In this document: positions 41,538 to 49,699 of the stretch, piece after piece | How the letters are laid out: each line of letters starts with the position of its first letter | Numbering within the stretch: position 1 is the first letter of the stretch | From: Anaerocolumna jejuensis DSM 15929 | GTDB taxonomy: Bacteria > Bacillota > Clostridia > Lachnospirales > Lachnospiraceae | Length of the DNA stretch: 64,000 nt | Assembly (NCBI RefSeq): GCF_900142215.1 | Contig: NZ_FRAC01000025.1 | Span: 1 to 64,000 of the forward strand | Direction: 5' to 3' | The notes under the pieces: generated by a model | Told to the model about the DNA's origin: nothing | Database searches by the model: none | What the model saw: only the letters and a program-made list of their open reading frames with translations | Made by a program: the position numbers and the translations under genes

Positions 41538-42626
41538 CTAGTATTCCAGTGTTTCCATATACTTCATATATTTCACAACCATCAGGGCAATCTTGAAGGT
41601 AATGGCATCTTCGAAAACCCTTAAGTCCAGGTTGGTGCTCTTTTGAAGTTTATCCAGACGGTAGACCAGAGTATTTCTGTGAATATATAACTGTCTGGAG
41701 GTCTCTGATACGTTAAGATTGTTTTCAAAGAACTTATTGATGGTGGTCAATGTCTCTTCATCAAATTCGTCGGGAGACTTTCCGTCAAAGATTTCCTTGA
41801 TAAACATCTTGCATAAAGGCATGGGAAGCTGGTAAATCAGACGTCCGATACCAAGATTGCTGTAAGCCATCACGTTTCTGTCGCTATAGAATATCTTTCC
41901 GACATCCAGAGCCATTTTGGCTTCCTTATAGGATCTTGAAACATCCTTAATCTCATTGACAATGGTACCGAATGCCACATGAACCTTGGTCATAGCCTCC
42001 GTATTGAGCATGTCCAATATGATTTTTGCTGTCTTATTCATATCGTCATAGTTCTCATTGGGCTTAAGCTCTTTTACAAGAATAATATTCTTCTCATCCA
42101 CGGCAGTGATAAAATCCTTTGTCTTGCCGGAGAAAAGTCCTCTTACTGTTTCAAGGGCATTGATATCCTTTTCGTTCTTTGTCTCGATAATAAAAACGAC
42201 TCTTCTTACATCTGTCTCAATGTGCAGCTTCTTTGCCCTGTTATAGATATCCACCAGCAACAGGTTATCAAGCAGAAGGTTTTTAATAAAGTTATCCTTA
42301 TCATATCTTTCTTTATAAGCCACTAACAGGTTCTGTATCTGAAAGGACGCAATCTTTCCTACCATATATACGTCATCGCTGTCACCTTTTGCTAAGATTA
42401 CATACTCTAACTGATGCTCATCAAACACCTTAAAAAACTGGTAACCCTGAAGTACCTGACTGTCTGCAGGGGAATCTACAAAGTTAAGAACCGCATTTTC
42501 ATAATCGTCGGCATTATTAATAGTGGTTGCTAATGTCTTTCCTTCCGTATCCATCACACAAAGGTCAATCCTGGTAATGCCTTTCAGACCTTCTATGGTA
42601 CTTTGCAGGATTTGATTTGATATCAT
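41538..42626 (-). CDS. PucR/CdaR-family transcriptional regulator
   Basis: A 362-residue protein. The C-terminus is a PucR-type HTH (LNVSETSRQLYIHRNTLVYRL, about 315-335), the centre a GGDEF-like CdaR domain (VRRVVFIIETKNEKD to AYSNLGIGRL), and the N-terminus a ligand-binding sugar-diacid-type domain (TRIDLCVMDTEGKTLATTIN). CdaR regulators respond to carbohydrate diacids. No target genes are adjacent, so the effector is unknown here. AAAAGGAG places the start at 42626; the open frame reaches 42677. Confidence 0.88.
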   Translation of the reverse strand: MISNQILQSTIEGLKGITRIDLCVMDTEGKTLATTINNADDYENAVLNFVDSPADSQVLQGYQFFKVFDEHQLEYVILAKGDSDDVYMVGKIASFQIQNLLVAYKERYDKDNFIKNLLLDNLLLVDIYNRAKKLHIETDVRRVVFIIETKNEKDINALETVRGLFSGKTKDFITAVDEKNIILVKELKPNENYDDMNKTAKIILDMLNTEAMTKVHVAFGTIVNEIKDVSRSYKEAKMALDVGKIFYSDRNVMAYSNLGIGRLIYQLPMPLCKMFIKEIFDGKSPDEFDEETLTTINKFFENNLNVSETSRQLYIHRNTLVYRLDKLQKSTNLDLRVFEDAITFKIALMVVKYMKYMETLEY

Positions 42627-42870
42627 ATTGTCACTCCTTTTTCTTAACGTTCTCATTTTATATTTTTTTATAACCACTATTTTAGCATCGATTTCGTAAA
42701 AAGTAAATAAAATTTATATAAATTTAATATTATTTTTCGTACAATAATATTAAATCAGCCTGTTTTCCATATAGTTTATTCATTAAATTAATGTCAACTC
42801 GGGTACCATAAGTTAATCCGAGCTTCCATCCATATATATTTGTGGTGTAAAAATGCATTAAAGCGAAAAG

Positions 42871-42915
42871 AAGGGCAGCATTTTCGTCAACAAAGTAACG
42901 CTAAACGCTGCCCTT
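42871..42915 (-). terminator. Terminator of the two zinc-ribbon genes
   Basis: AAGGGCAGC (42871-42879) pairs with GCTGCCCTT (42907-42915), followed on the minus strand by CTTTTC. The rest of 42627-42870 is AT-rich promoter DNA of the regulator. Confidence 0.7.
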
Positions 42916-42925
42916 TAAATTTTAT

Positions 42926-43825
42926 CTAATATAACCCGCTCATTCCACCAAGGGAAGATGTTATATCCTTTGGAAGATATAGCTTATAGCCTAATTTAAA
43001 TGCAATGAGATTTACAACTACAATAAGAATCAGGGATAAGAATACAATATAGATAAGCTTATCTGCATTTGAAACAACCGGTTTTGCAGATGCATACAAA
43101 TATAAGCAGCTTAAGATGGCTCCCGCGGAGTAGCATACCAAGCCATACATCGGGTTAAGAAAGCCTATTATAACAGCAATCGCGGTTATCAGTATCATAG
43201 CAATACTTTTTCCGGAAACTACACATAGCATACTCTTATAGTCAGCTTGTCCATTGGAAATTAACTTATTTAATATCAGTACGATTCCTGCCAGTATACC
43301 ATTAAGCGCAATGCTCCATATTACTGATACGATAAAAATCCGCACAAGGGGGAAACTATAATTCAAAGATACGCCGCTGCCTCCAAACAGGCCTCCGAAG
43401 GAACCCATCATCTGTCCCATCAAAGAGCTGATGGCCGCATTCATCTTCTGAAAAAACAGCGTAAGGTATAATCCATACAGCAGACTTTCAAGGACAATGA
43501 TCCCAACCGCTATATTTACTTCCGGCTTTTCTATATAGCTTCTTAATCCGGTATCAGGTTTCTTTATTACTTTTATAATAATGTCAAAAAGCTTCTTCAG
43601 ATAGACATTGGAAGTTGCCGCCATAGCCTTTACTTCCTGTATCCCGATACCAGTTGTCTCATAATTTGCCTCTTTTGCCGCTGCAAGGGGCAGGGGTAAT
43701 TCCTCCTGCACTATTATGTCCGATATCTCTTCCTTGCAGGGCGTATCTGTTTTCTGGCTGTTAAGGCAGCCGCATACTTCACCATCCTCTAATTTTCTGC
43801 CGCAATGTATACAAAATTTTCCCAT
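42926..43825 (-). CDS. Zinc-ribbon membrane protein with Yip1-like transmembrane region
   Basis: A 299-residue protein. The first 20 residues form a zinc ribbon (FCIHCGRKLEDGEVCGC, with CxxC...CxC). A linker of about 60 residues leads to five hydrophobic segments (from about 100 on: IAVGIIVLESLLYGLYLTLF, then four more), ending close to the C-terminus. The membrane part resembles the Yip1/YIP domain of bacterial zinc-ribbon proteins. The role is unknown. It is co-transcribed with the zinc-ribbon protein just upstream, 16 bases away. Confidence 0.7.
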   Translation of the reverse strand: MGKFCIHCGRKLEDGEVCGCLNSQKTDTPCKEEISDIIVQEELPLPLAAAKEANYETTGIGIQEVKAMAATSNVYLKKLFDIIIKVIKKPDTGLRSYIEKPEVNIAVGIIVLESLLYGLYLTLFFQKMNAAISSLMGQMMGSFGGLFGGSGVSLNYSFPLVRIFIVSVIWSIALNGILAGIVLILNKLISNGQADYKSMLCVVSGKSIAMILITAIAVIIGFLNPMYGLVCYSAGAILSCLYLYASAKPVVSNADKLIYIVFLSLILIVVVNLIAFKLGYKLYLPKDITSSLGGMSGLY

Positions 43826-43841
43826 AAGAATTGTCCTCCTC

Positions 43842-45203
43842 TTAGTAATAGTATATTGAATTAAGGTAAATGGATGCGATTACCCATTTATCCCCCTCCA
43901 GCTGATAGGTAACTTCATAGCTGTCTTCATTGGAATCACTTTGATCCTCCAGCTCTCCTGTCCACCAGTTCTTGGAGGTATAATCATAATCACAGGTTAC
44001 CTTCATACTGAATGTCTGAAGGAAAATACTTGAATACAGGACATATTCCTGCTCTCCGCTAAAATCATGCAGTGTAAGCTTCGTTATACTTGTTCCGTCT
44101 TCATGCTCCATATCCCCCAGCAAGCTTTCATAATTCTGCCGGATACGGCTTTGTACTTCTTTATCCGATGAGAACAGTGCCTTTATGCTGTCAAAATCCT
44201 TTTTCTCAAAGGCAGCCTTATAAATAGCAGTGTAATCTTCTTCCGCCTGTTTGATCAGGCCCTTTACGATATCAGGCTTTATGGTGATTTCGTTAACCAG
44301 GGAATCTTCGTATCCTCCGTCTTCAGGATATACTTCTTCTTCCGCATCCTCTATATAGGGAGAAGTTATCTTAACCTTATGCTTTCCCTTTAACATGCTT
44401 TTTATTGTATAATAATCAATTCCATCTTCTGTGGATTCAATATTTTTAGCAGATATTTTCTGTCCATCCACCAATAGCTCCGTTCCGCTCGGAGCAGCAA
44501 TTGAATAATCCGAAACCTGTAATGTTTCCGGAGATACTTTCCATTTATTAAAAACAAGGAATTCCTTTTTCTTAAGCTTTACGAGCTTTACCGTTATATC
44601 CTGCTGCTCTGAGGAATTGTCCGATATGTAATAAACCTTCATATTTCTTGTAAGGCCAATACTGTCCTTATCGGTGCGTCCAGCCTTTTCTATGCCTTGC
44701 AGCACCTTAAAATTTTTTACTTTTTCATATCCCAGCTCACTGCTTAGAGCTTCTTTAAAGCTGTTTACATTAATAAATTTTGATTTTTTAATATCAAGAT
44801 AGGAAAAGGCTTCTTTCCAATCTTCCTTCTGAACGCTGCTCATATAGCGTTTCGTTACTTTTTCAGGGCTGTAATATGACTGCCCCATCTTAAAAGCTGC
44901 AAAAATAAGAATAATTATTCCAATTGCACATACAATTGCTGCTTTCTGCCATGTTTTCATAGGAGGTTTTGCCGGGACCTGTTTCGTATTTGCCACTGCA
45001 TTTACTGGCTCCGTTCTTACTGGTTCTGCTTTTGTTGGCTCTGTTTTTGGCAGCTCTGATTTCTCTGGTTCCGTGGTTTTTTGCTCTGCTCTTTTTTGCT
45101 CCGTTACTGTTATTTTTGGTGCCGGTATTGCCATTTTTGCACCACAGGCTTCGCAAAATTTCGCTCCTTCCACATTTTTGGTTCCGCACTCTTCACAATA
45201 CAT
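43842..45203 (-). CDS. TcaA/YvbJ-like zinc-ribbon membrane protein
   Basis: A 453-residue protein: zinc ribbon MYCEECGTKNVEGAKFCEAC (1-20), a Pro/Glu/Lys repeat linker (about 35-80), one transmembrane segment (AAIVCAIGIIILIFAAFKM, 88-106) and a large extracellular part with a tandem of NTF2/PEGA-like domains (SPEKVTKRYMSSVQKEDWKE; PSGTELLVDGQKISAK). This is the TcaA (teicoplanin-resistance associated)/YvbJ layout. It probably acts at the cell envelope. The adjacent zinc-ribbon gene suggests a shared complex. Confidence 0.8.
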   Translation of the reverse strand: MYCEECGTKNVEGAKFCEACGAKMAIPAPKITVTEQKRAEQKTTEPEKSELPKTEPTKAEPVRTEPVNAVANTKQVPAKPPMKTWQKAAIVCAIGIIILIFAAFKMGQSYYSPEKVTKRYMSSVQKEDWKEAFSYLDIKKSKFINVNSFKEALSSELGYEKVKNFKVLQGIEKAGRTDKDSIGLTRNMKVYYISDNSSEQQDITVKLVKLKKKEFLVFNKWKVSPETLQVSDYSIAAPSGTELLVDGQKISAKNIESTEDGIDYYTIKSMLKGKHKVKITSPYIEDAEEEVYPEDGGYEDSLVNEITIKPDIVKGLIKQAEEDYTAIYKAAFEKKDFDSIKALFSSDKEVQSRIRQNYESLLGDMEHEDGTSITKLTLHDFSGEQEYVLYSSIFLQTFSMKVTCDYDYTSKNWWTGELEDQSDSNEDSYEVTYQLEGDKWVIASIYLNSIYYY

Positions 45204-45384
45204 TCAAGTACTCCTTTTACCCATATTATATTTGTATAAAAACAGTCAGTTATTCTTTAAAATTGCTTTTATACACTAGTCTATAATACCTAATTTCTCC
45301 TGGTTTTTCAATCTATGATGTAAATTTTTATCATATTTGTTAATATTATGTATTATTTGCAAAGATTCTGTCTTTTACGCAAAA

Positions 45385-45418
45385 AAACAGAGAGTTCAAT
45401 ACAATTGACTCTCTGTTT
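45385..45418 (-). terminator. Terminator of the UgpC-type ATPase gene
   Basis: AAACAGAGAGT...AAT pairs with ATTGACTCTCTGTTT around a 3-base loop, with T-runs on both strands. It may terminate in both directions. The rest of 45204-45526 is AT-rich and shows no gene. Confidence 0.8.
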
Positions 45419-45526
45419 CTTTTATGTGAATTTTACTTTATTCCGTTATTTGATTAAAAAATGCGTTGCATTTTTAATCTTTCTATTTTAGCAGTATCAC
45501 AAGCAGGCTTGTGATATGCACAGGTA

Positions 45527-46639
45527 TTAGTGTGTAATAACCTGCTCTGTTTCCTTATCAAATACATGAAGTTTTGTTAAATCAAATGCTACTTTAATTG
45601 TATCGCCAGGTCTTGCAGTTGTACGAGGATTTACTCTTGCCGTTACATCGAACTCGTCTACTGAGAAATACAGGTAAACTTCAGCACCTAATAATTCGTA
45701 TACTCTTACAGTTGCGCTAACAACGCTGTCAGGTGAGCTGCTGATGAACATTTCTTCATCTTTCACATCTTCAGGACGAATACCTAACATAACTGTCTTG
45801 TTCTCATATCCGCCTTCAAGTACTTTCTTACCTTTTGCTTCCGGCAATTTGATGGAATGTGAGCCAAACTGTAAAGCAACTGTATTTCCGCTCTTTACAA
45901 CGGTAGACTCAATAATATTCATCTGAGGAGAACCGATAAATGTTGCAACAAATAAATTGTTAGGCGTATTATACAGATTCTGAGGTGAATCTACCTGCTG
46001 AATAATGCCATCTTTCATAACAACGATTCTTGTTCCAAGTGTCATAGCTTCTGTCTGATCATGTGTTACATAGATAAAAGTGGTCTGTAATCTCTGGTGC
46101 AATTTAGAAATTACAATACGCATCTGTACTCTTAATTTAGCATCAAGGTTTGATAAAGGCTCATCCATAAGGAATACTTTAGGATTACGAACAATTGCAC
46201 GTCCCATAGCAACACGCTGTCTTTGACCACCGGAAAGAGCCTTCGGCTTACGGTCTAATAAATTCTCAATCTCAAGAATTCTTGCAGATTCACGAACTAA
46301 TTGATCAATCTGATCCTTCGGAGTCTTTCTTAACTTAAGACCAAATGCCATATTATCATAAACTGACATATGAGGATACAAAGCGTAGTTCTGGAAAACC
46401 ATCGCGATATCCCTGTCCTTGGGTTCTACATCATTTACTAATTTATCACCAATCCATAATTCACCGCCAGTGATTTCCTCAAGACCTGCTATCATACGTA
46501 ATGTTGTGGATTTTCCACAGCCTGAAGGTCCAACGAAGATGATGAATTCCTGATCAGCAATTTCAAGATTAAAATCTTTAACAGCTACAAAACCATTAGG
46601 ATATGTTTTATTGATGTTCTTTAAAGATAGACTTGCCAT
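45527..46639 (-). CDS. ugpC: UgpC/MsmK-type ABC sugar-transport ATPase
   Basis: A 370-residue ATPase of the MalK/UgpC/MsmK type: Walker A GPSGCGKST, Q-loop MVFQNYALYPHM, signature LSGGQRQRVAMGRAIV, Walker B VFLMDEPLSNLDAKLR, and a C-terminal TOBE region with the MalK-type regulatory strands (about 250-365). It stands as a single gene with its own terminator. In Firmicutes such ATPases serve several carbohydrate importers whose operons lack an ATPase, as is the case for the mannoside importer at 52-55 kb (inference). Confidence 0.95.
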   Translation of the reverse strand: MASLSLKNINKTYPNGFVAVKDFNLEIADQEFIIFVGPSGCGKSTTLRMIAGLEEITGGELWIGDKLVNDVEPKDRDIAMVFQNYALYPHMSVYDNMAFGLKLRKTPKDQIDQLVRESARILEIENLLDRKPKALSGGQRQRVAMGRAIVRNPKVFLMDEPLSNLDAKLRVQMRIVISKLHQRLQTTFIYVTHDQTEAMTLGTRIVVMKDGIIQQVDSPQNLYNTPNNLFVATFIGSPQMNIIESTVVKSGNTVALQFGSHSIKLPEAKGKKVLEGGYENKTVMLGIRPEDVKDEEMFISSSPDSVVSATVRVYELLGAEVYLYFSVDEFDVTARVNPRTTARPGDTIKVAFDLTKLHVFDKETEQVITH

Positions 46640-46837
46640 TTTTATAATTTCCTCCCTAAATTTTTATGCCATCATGTGCTCTGTCTTGTACTATTACTAT
46701 ATGTTTTACTATACACTATTAGCACCCCCAGCGCCATATCTCAATTCAACAAATTAATTTTTGCCGTTTTGTGTACTTTGTATATTCATCTCGAAAATAA
46801 GTACTTTTACCGGATTTTCGCTGATTGTCTGCCAAAA

Positions 46838-47713
46838 TTACTGTCTATATTCTCTAAAACCTTCCCCCATGACCTCCCTTGCATCACTCACAATGATGAA
46901 AGCCTTGGGATCAACTTCCGCTACTAATTCTTTCAATTCAACGATTTCTTTTTTGGAAACCACGCAAAAAAGCATTTTTTTGTCCCGGTTGGAATACATG
47001 CCCGTTGCCGATATGCCTGTTACCCCTCTGTCCAGCTCCGCCATAATCTTGTCCGCTATCCGCTCATATTCATCGGATATAATATAGGCCATTTTAGCAA
47101 ATTTAAGTCCTTCCAGGATGCTGTCGGATATTTTTGCGGTAATATATACCGCAATAATGGCATAAAGGGCTTTAACGATGCCAAAGCTCATAATACCGAT
47201 TATTACTACAACACCGTCTACCACTGTCAGGATTCTCGGCACTGTGTAATAGGGCTTGAATTTGTGGATAATCATGGCCAGCAGGTCAGTGCCTCCGGTG
47301 GATGCATTGGCCGCAAACACAAGGCCGATTCCAGCCCCTCCGATAACGCCTCCGAAAACTGCTGCCAGGAGGTAATCCTGTCCTACAAAATTAAACTCCG
47401 TCGGTACCAGAGCAAGGGCTATGGTAAAGCTTACCTCTGCAAACAGGGCATGCTTTACAAAGGTCTTTCCCCGGACAATGACCGCGGTAATAAACAAGGG
47501 TATATTTAATACCAGGTTGGTAATCCATAATGGTATTCCGCCTTCGATAAATACACCTGTCAGCTTCTTTATTACAATGGCAAGTCCCGACAGGCCCCCT
47601 GTTACCATTTGCAAAGGCTCATATACCAGGTTAACGGATACTGCCATAAGAATGGTTCCTACTATAATAAGGATATAGTGGGTAAATTTATTTTTATAAA
47701 GATGTGCTTCCAT
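46838..47713 (-). CDS. YitT-family membrane protein (DUF161/DUF2179)
   Basis: A 291-residue protein with five or six membrane segments in the N-terminal 200 residues (ILIIVGTILMAVSVNLVYEP, then GGLSGLAIVIKKLTG) and a soluble C-terminal DUF2179 domain (RGVTGISATGMYSNRDKKML, ending with DPKAFIIVSDAREVMGEGF). The family is abundant in Firmicutes; its substrate is unknown. It has no close operon partner. Confidence 0.88.
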   Translation of the reverse strand: MEAHLYKNKFTHYILIIVGTILMAVSVNLVYEPLQMVTGGLSGLAIVIKKLTGVFIEGGIPLWITNLVLNIPLFITAVIVRGKTFVKHALFAEVSFTIALALVPTEFNFVGQDYLLAAVFGGVIGGAGIGLVFAANASTGGTDLLAMIIHKFKPYYTVPRILTVVDGVVVIIGIMSFGIVKALYAIIAVYITAKISDSILEGLKFAKMAYIISDEYERIADKIMAELDRGVTGISATGMYSNRDKKMLFCVVSKKEIVELKELVAEVDPKAFIIVSDAREVMGEGFREYRQ

Positions 47714-48042
47714 GTTACATCCGCCTTTTCTGCCTGTATTCTTTTACCGTATTATTTTTCTGTATTATTTTTTCCAGTTTCTTTTATTTTGGCTTTTTGC
47801 TTCTTCTTTATACTATACTTTTCCAAAAGATTCGAAAGGGCATTAATGGAGAAATCATCCATAAAGTCCAAGAAATAGTATAACAGAATCTTTCTGCAAA
47901 GACAAGGCGGTTGTATGGTTGCATAATGACTGACTTACAGGATTTTATAAAGGATACCTTGCAGAATTTCATAAAGATTAATCTGGAGGATATACAAATA
48001 GAAGCCAGGCCATCCGCTGAGCAGGAAGCCTGACTTCTATAA
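47714..48042. other. Intergenic region with a possible small ORF remnant
   Basis: On the plus strand the frame 47884-48033 is open, and from ATG 47926 it codes 35 residues (MTDLQDFIKDTLQNFIKINL...), amphipathic and coding-looking, but without a good ribosome binding site. Its stop lies in a hairpin (AGAAG.CAGGC with GCCTGACTTCT, about 47999-48039), which could be a terminator for the decayed gene at 48043. I regard it as a remnant or chance ORF. Confidence 0.3.
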
Positions 48043-48280
48043 TCAATCATTTTTTATGGGAATAACCATATTCCATGTATGGGTAAATTGATAAGGGGCA
48101 TCACCATTCCCGGTAGCCAGGAACAAATGGGTGGGCCGTCCATCCTCAAACTCAAATGTGGCAAAATCATATTTAATCAGTTCATAGCCCCAGCCTGCTG
48201 CCCTCCTGCCGGCAGAAATACTTTCCCGTTTCTGTGACCAGCCGCACACAATCCGGCAATCTGTTTATATGGATACTCAT
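48043..48280 (-). pseudogene. Internally deleted glycosidase-like gene, 5' and 3' ends only
   Basis: A perfect AAAGGAG and ATG at 48280 start a frame (MSIHINRLPDCVRLVTE...) that stops after 32 codons at GGGGCTATGA. The adjacent frame continues to 48043 with GYELIKYDFATFEFEDGRPT and HLFLATGNGDAPYQFTHTWN, which resembles the C-terminal end of family 43-like or other sugar-active enzymes (tentative). The picture is a gene reduced by a large internal deletion. It lies directly downstream of GH125, so it was probably the last gene of the mannoside operon. Confidence 0.55.
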
Positions 48281-48366
48281 GCTTACTCCTTTCCGCTGAC
48301 CTTCCGGTAGTTTACCCTATCATTTATATGAACGCAGCCAATAATGGCATCTTTACTTTCCTTCTC

Positions 48367-49650
48367 TTAGAAAAATTCTTTTTCCATCAAATCATCCAGC
48401 AATTCCCCCAACAGGGAATTTGCCCATGCAAACCAGGGCCTGGTATACACCTCCGGCCTGTTCGGATCAAAAGATTCATGCATAAAATTAGTGCCTGCAT
48501 GAGTTGCGGTTAACATTTCAAGACAATTCATTATTTCCTCTCTGCTTAAAGAGGTCAGAGCCTGCATAATAATGCCGATGCACCATACATAACCATCGGG
48601 AGTATGGGGGCTTCCCACGCCCTTTGCTATTGTTCCTTCAAAATAATAAGGATTTTCTTTTGAAAGGACAAACGACCTTGTACGCCTGTACATCTCATCC
48701 TCCGCATCCGCATAGCCCAGATACGGTATTGCCAGAAGACTGGGGGAATTGGCGTCGTCCATTAACACATAATTTCCCCTGCCGTCTGTTTCATAGGCAT
48801 AAATCTCTCCAATTTCAGGATAATTAACTATTGCATTATTTTCAATCCCTTTTTTGATTTCTTCCGCCAGTTTACTGCACTCAGTTCCAATATTCTCAGC
48901 ACTGTAAAAAGTATTCATTATATCTGCTGCATAGCTTAATGCCTTTACCGCCATCATATTGGCGGGCACCAGATATCCGTAAATGCAGCGGTCATCAGAA
49001 GGACGGAAGCCGGACCATGTCATGCCGCAGGGAGCTACCGGATTTCCTTTTCCCTCCATGGGCAGGGTATCTGTTTCAACACATTCAAATCTCTGGAAGC
49101 TGTAGGGCGATTTTGCCCCATGATCCTGCTCGGTACGGAATACCTCCAGAATCTTTTTCACCATATTCAAAAAATTCTTATCAAAAATATCCGTTCTTCC
49201 TGTTTCCTTCCAATAGCTGTGAGCCAGGTAAAGCGGTGAGCATAGAGAATCCACTTCATACTTTCTTTCCCATACTCCGTCATTGCATTCTGTTTCATCC
49301 TTGTGGCCCAAACCGTTAAGAGCTTCATTAAAGGCATTTGCATAAGGATCCAGCAGCACCATTTCCATTTGCTTTTCAAGTACCCCTCTTATAATTTCGT
49401 CAAGCTCCTTATCTTCTTTGGCGAACTTCACATAATGCCTTACCTGTGCGCCGGAATCCCTCAGCCACATGGCCGGTATGTCACCCGTAATCACAAAATA
49501 ACTGCCGTCCTCCAATTGCTTTACCGTAGTTTCTATGGTGCTTAAAAAGCACTGTTTGACCATAGGTGCCAGTTTCGGATAAGCAAGCTTATAATATTCT
49601 TCAAGTTTTTCTGCTCTGTTGATTAGTGTCTTTGGAATTGATTTCAGCAT
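48367..49650 (-). CDS. GH125 exo-alpha-1,6-mannosidase
   Basis: A 427-residue glycoside hydrolase of family 125 (former DUF1237). The conserved features are MWLRDSGAQVRHYVKFA (with the catalytic acid Asp), a KYEVDSLCSPLYLAHSYW helix, MTWSGFRPSDDRCIYGYLVP, and the C-terminal TGTNFMHESFDP-like element (HAGTNFMHESFDPNRPEVY), which precedes the (alpha/alpha)6 barrel end. The family hydrolyses non-reducing alpha-1,6-mannose, usually in the cytoplasm; no signal peptide is present. The start at 49650 follows GAGGAG. It is downstream of the 839-residue GH38 by 49 bases. Confidence 0.94.
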   Translation of the reverse strand: MLKSIPKTLINRAEKLEEYYKLAYPKLAPMVKQCFLSTIETTVKQLEDGSYFVITGDIPAMWLRDSGAQVRHYVKFAKEDKELDEIIRGVLEKQMEMVLLDPYANAFNEALNGLGHKDETECNDGVWERKYEVDSLCSPLYLAHSYWKETGRTDIFDKNFLNMVKKILEVFRTEQDHGAKSPYSFQRFECVETDTLPMEGKGNPVAPCGMTWSGFRPSDDRCIYGYLVPANMMAVKALSYAADIMNTFYSAENIGTECSKLAEEIKKGIENNAIVNYPEIGEIYAYETDGRGNYVLMDDANSPSLLAIPYLGYADAEDEMYRRTRSFVLSKENPYYFEGTIAKGVGSPHTPDGYVWCIGIIMQALTSLSREEIMNCLEMLTATHAGTNFMHESFDPNRPEVYTRPWFAWANSLLGELLDDLMEKEFF

Positions 49651-49699
49651 ATTTTCTACTCCTCGCATCATTTATTTCAGTTCCTGTTGTGATATCGCT

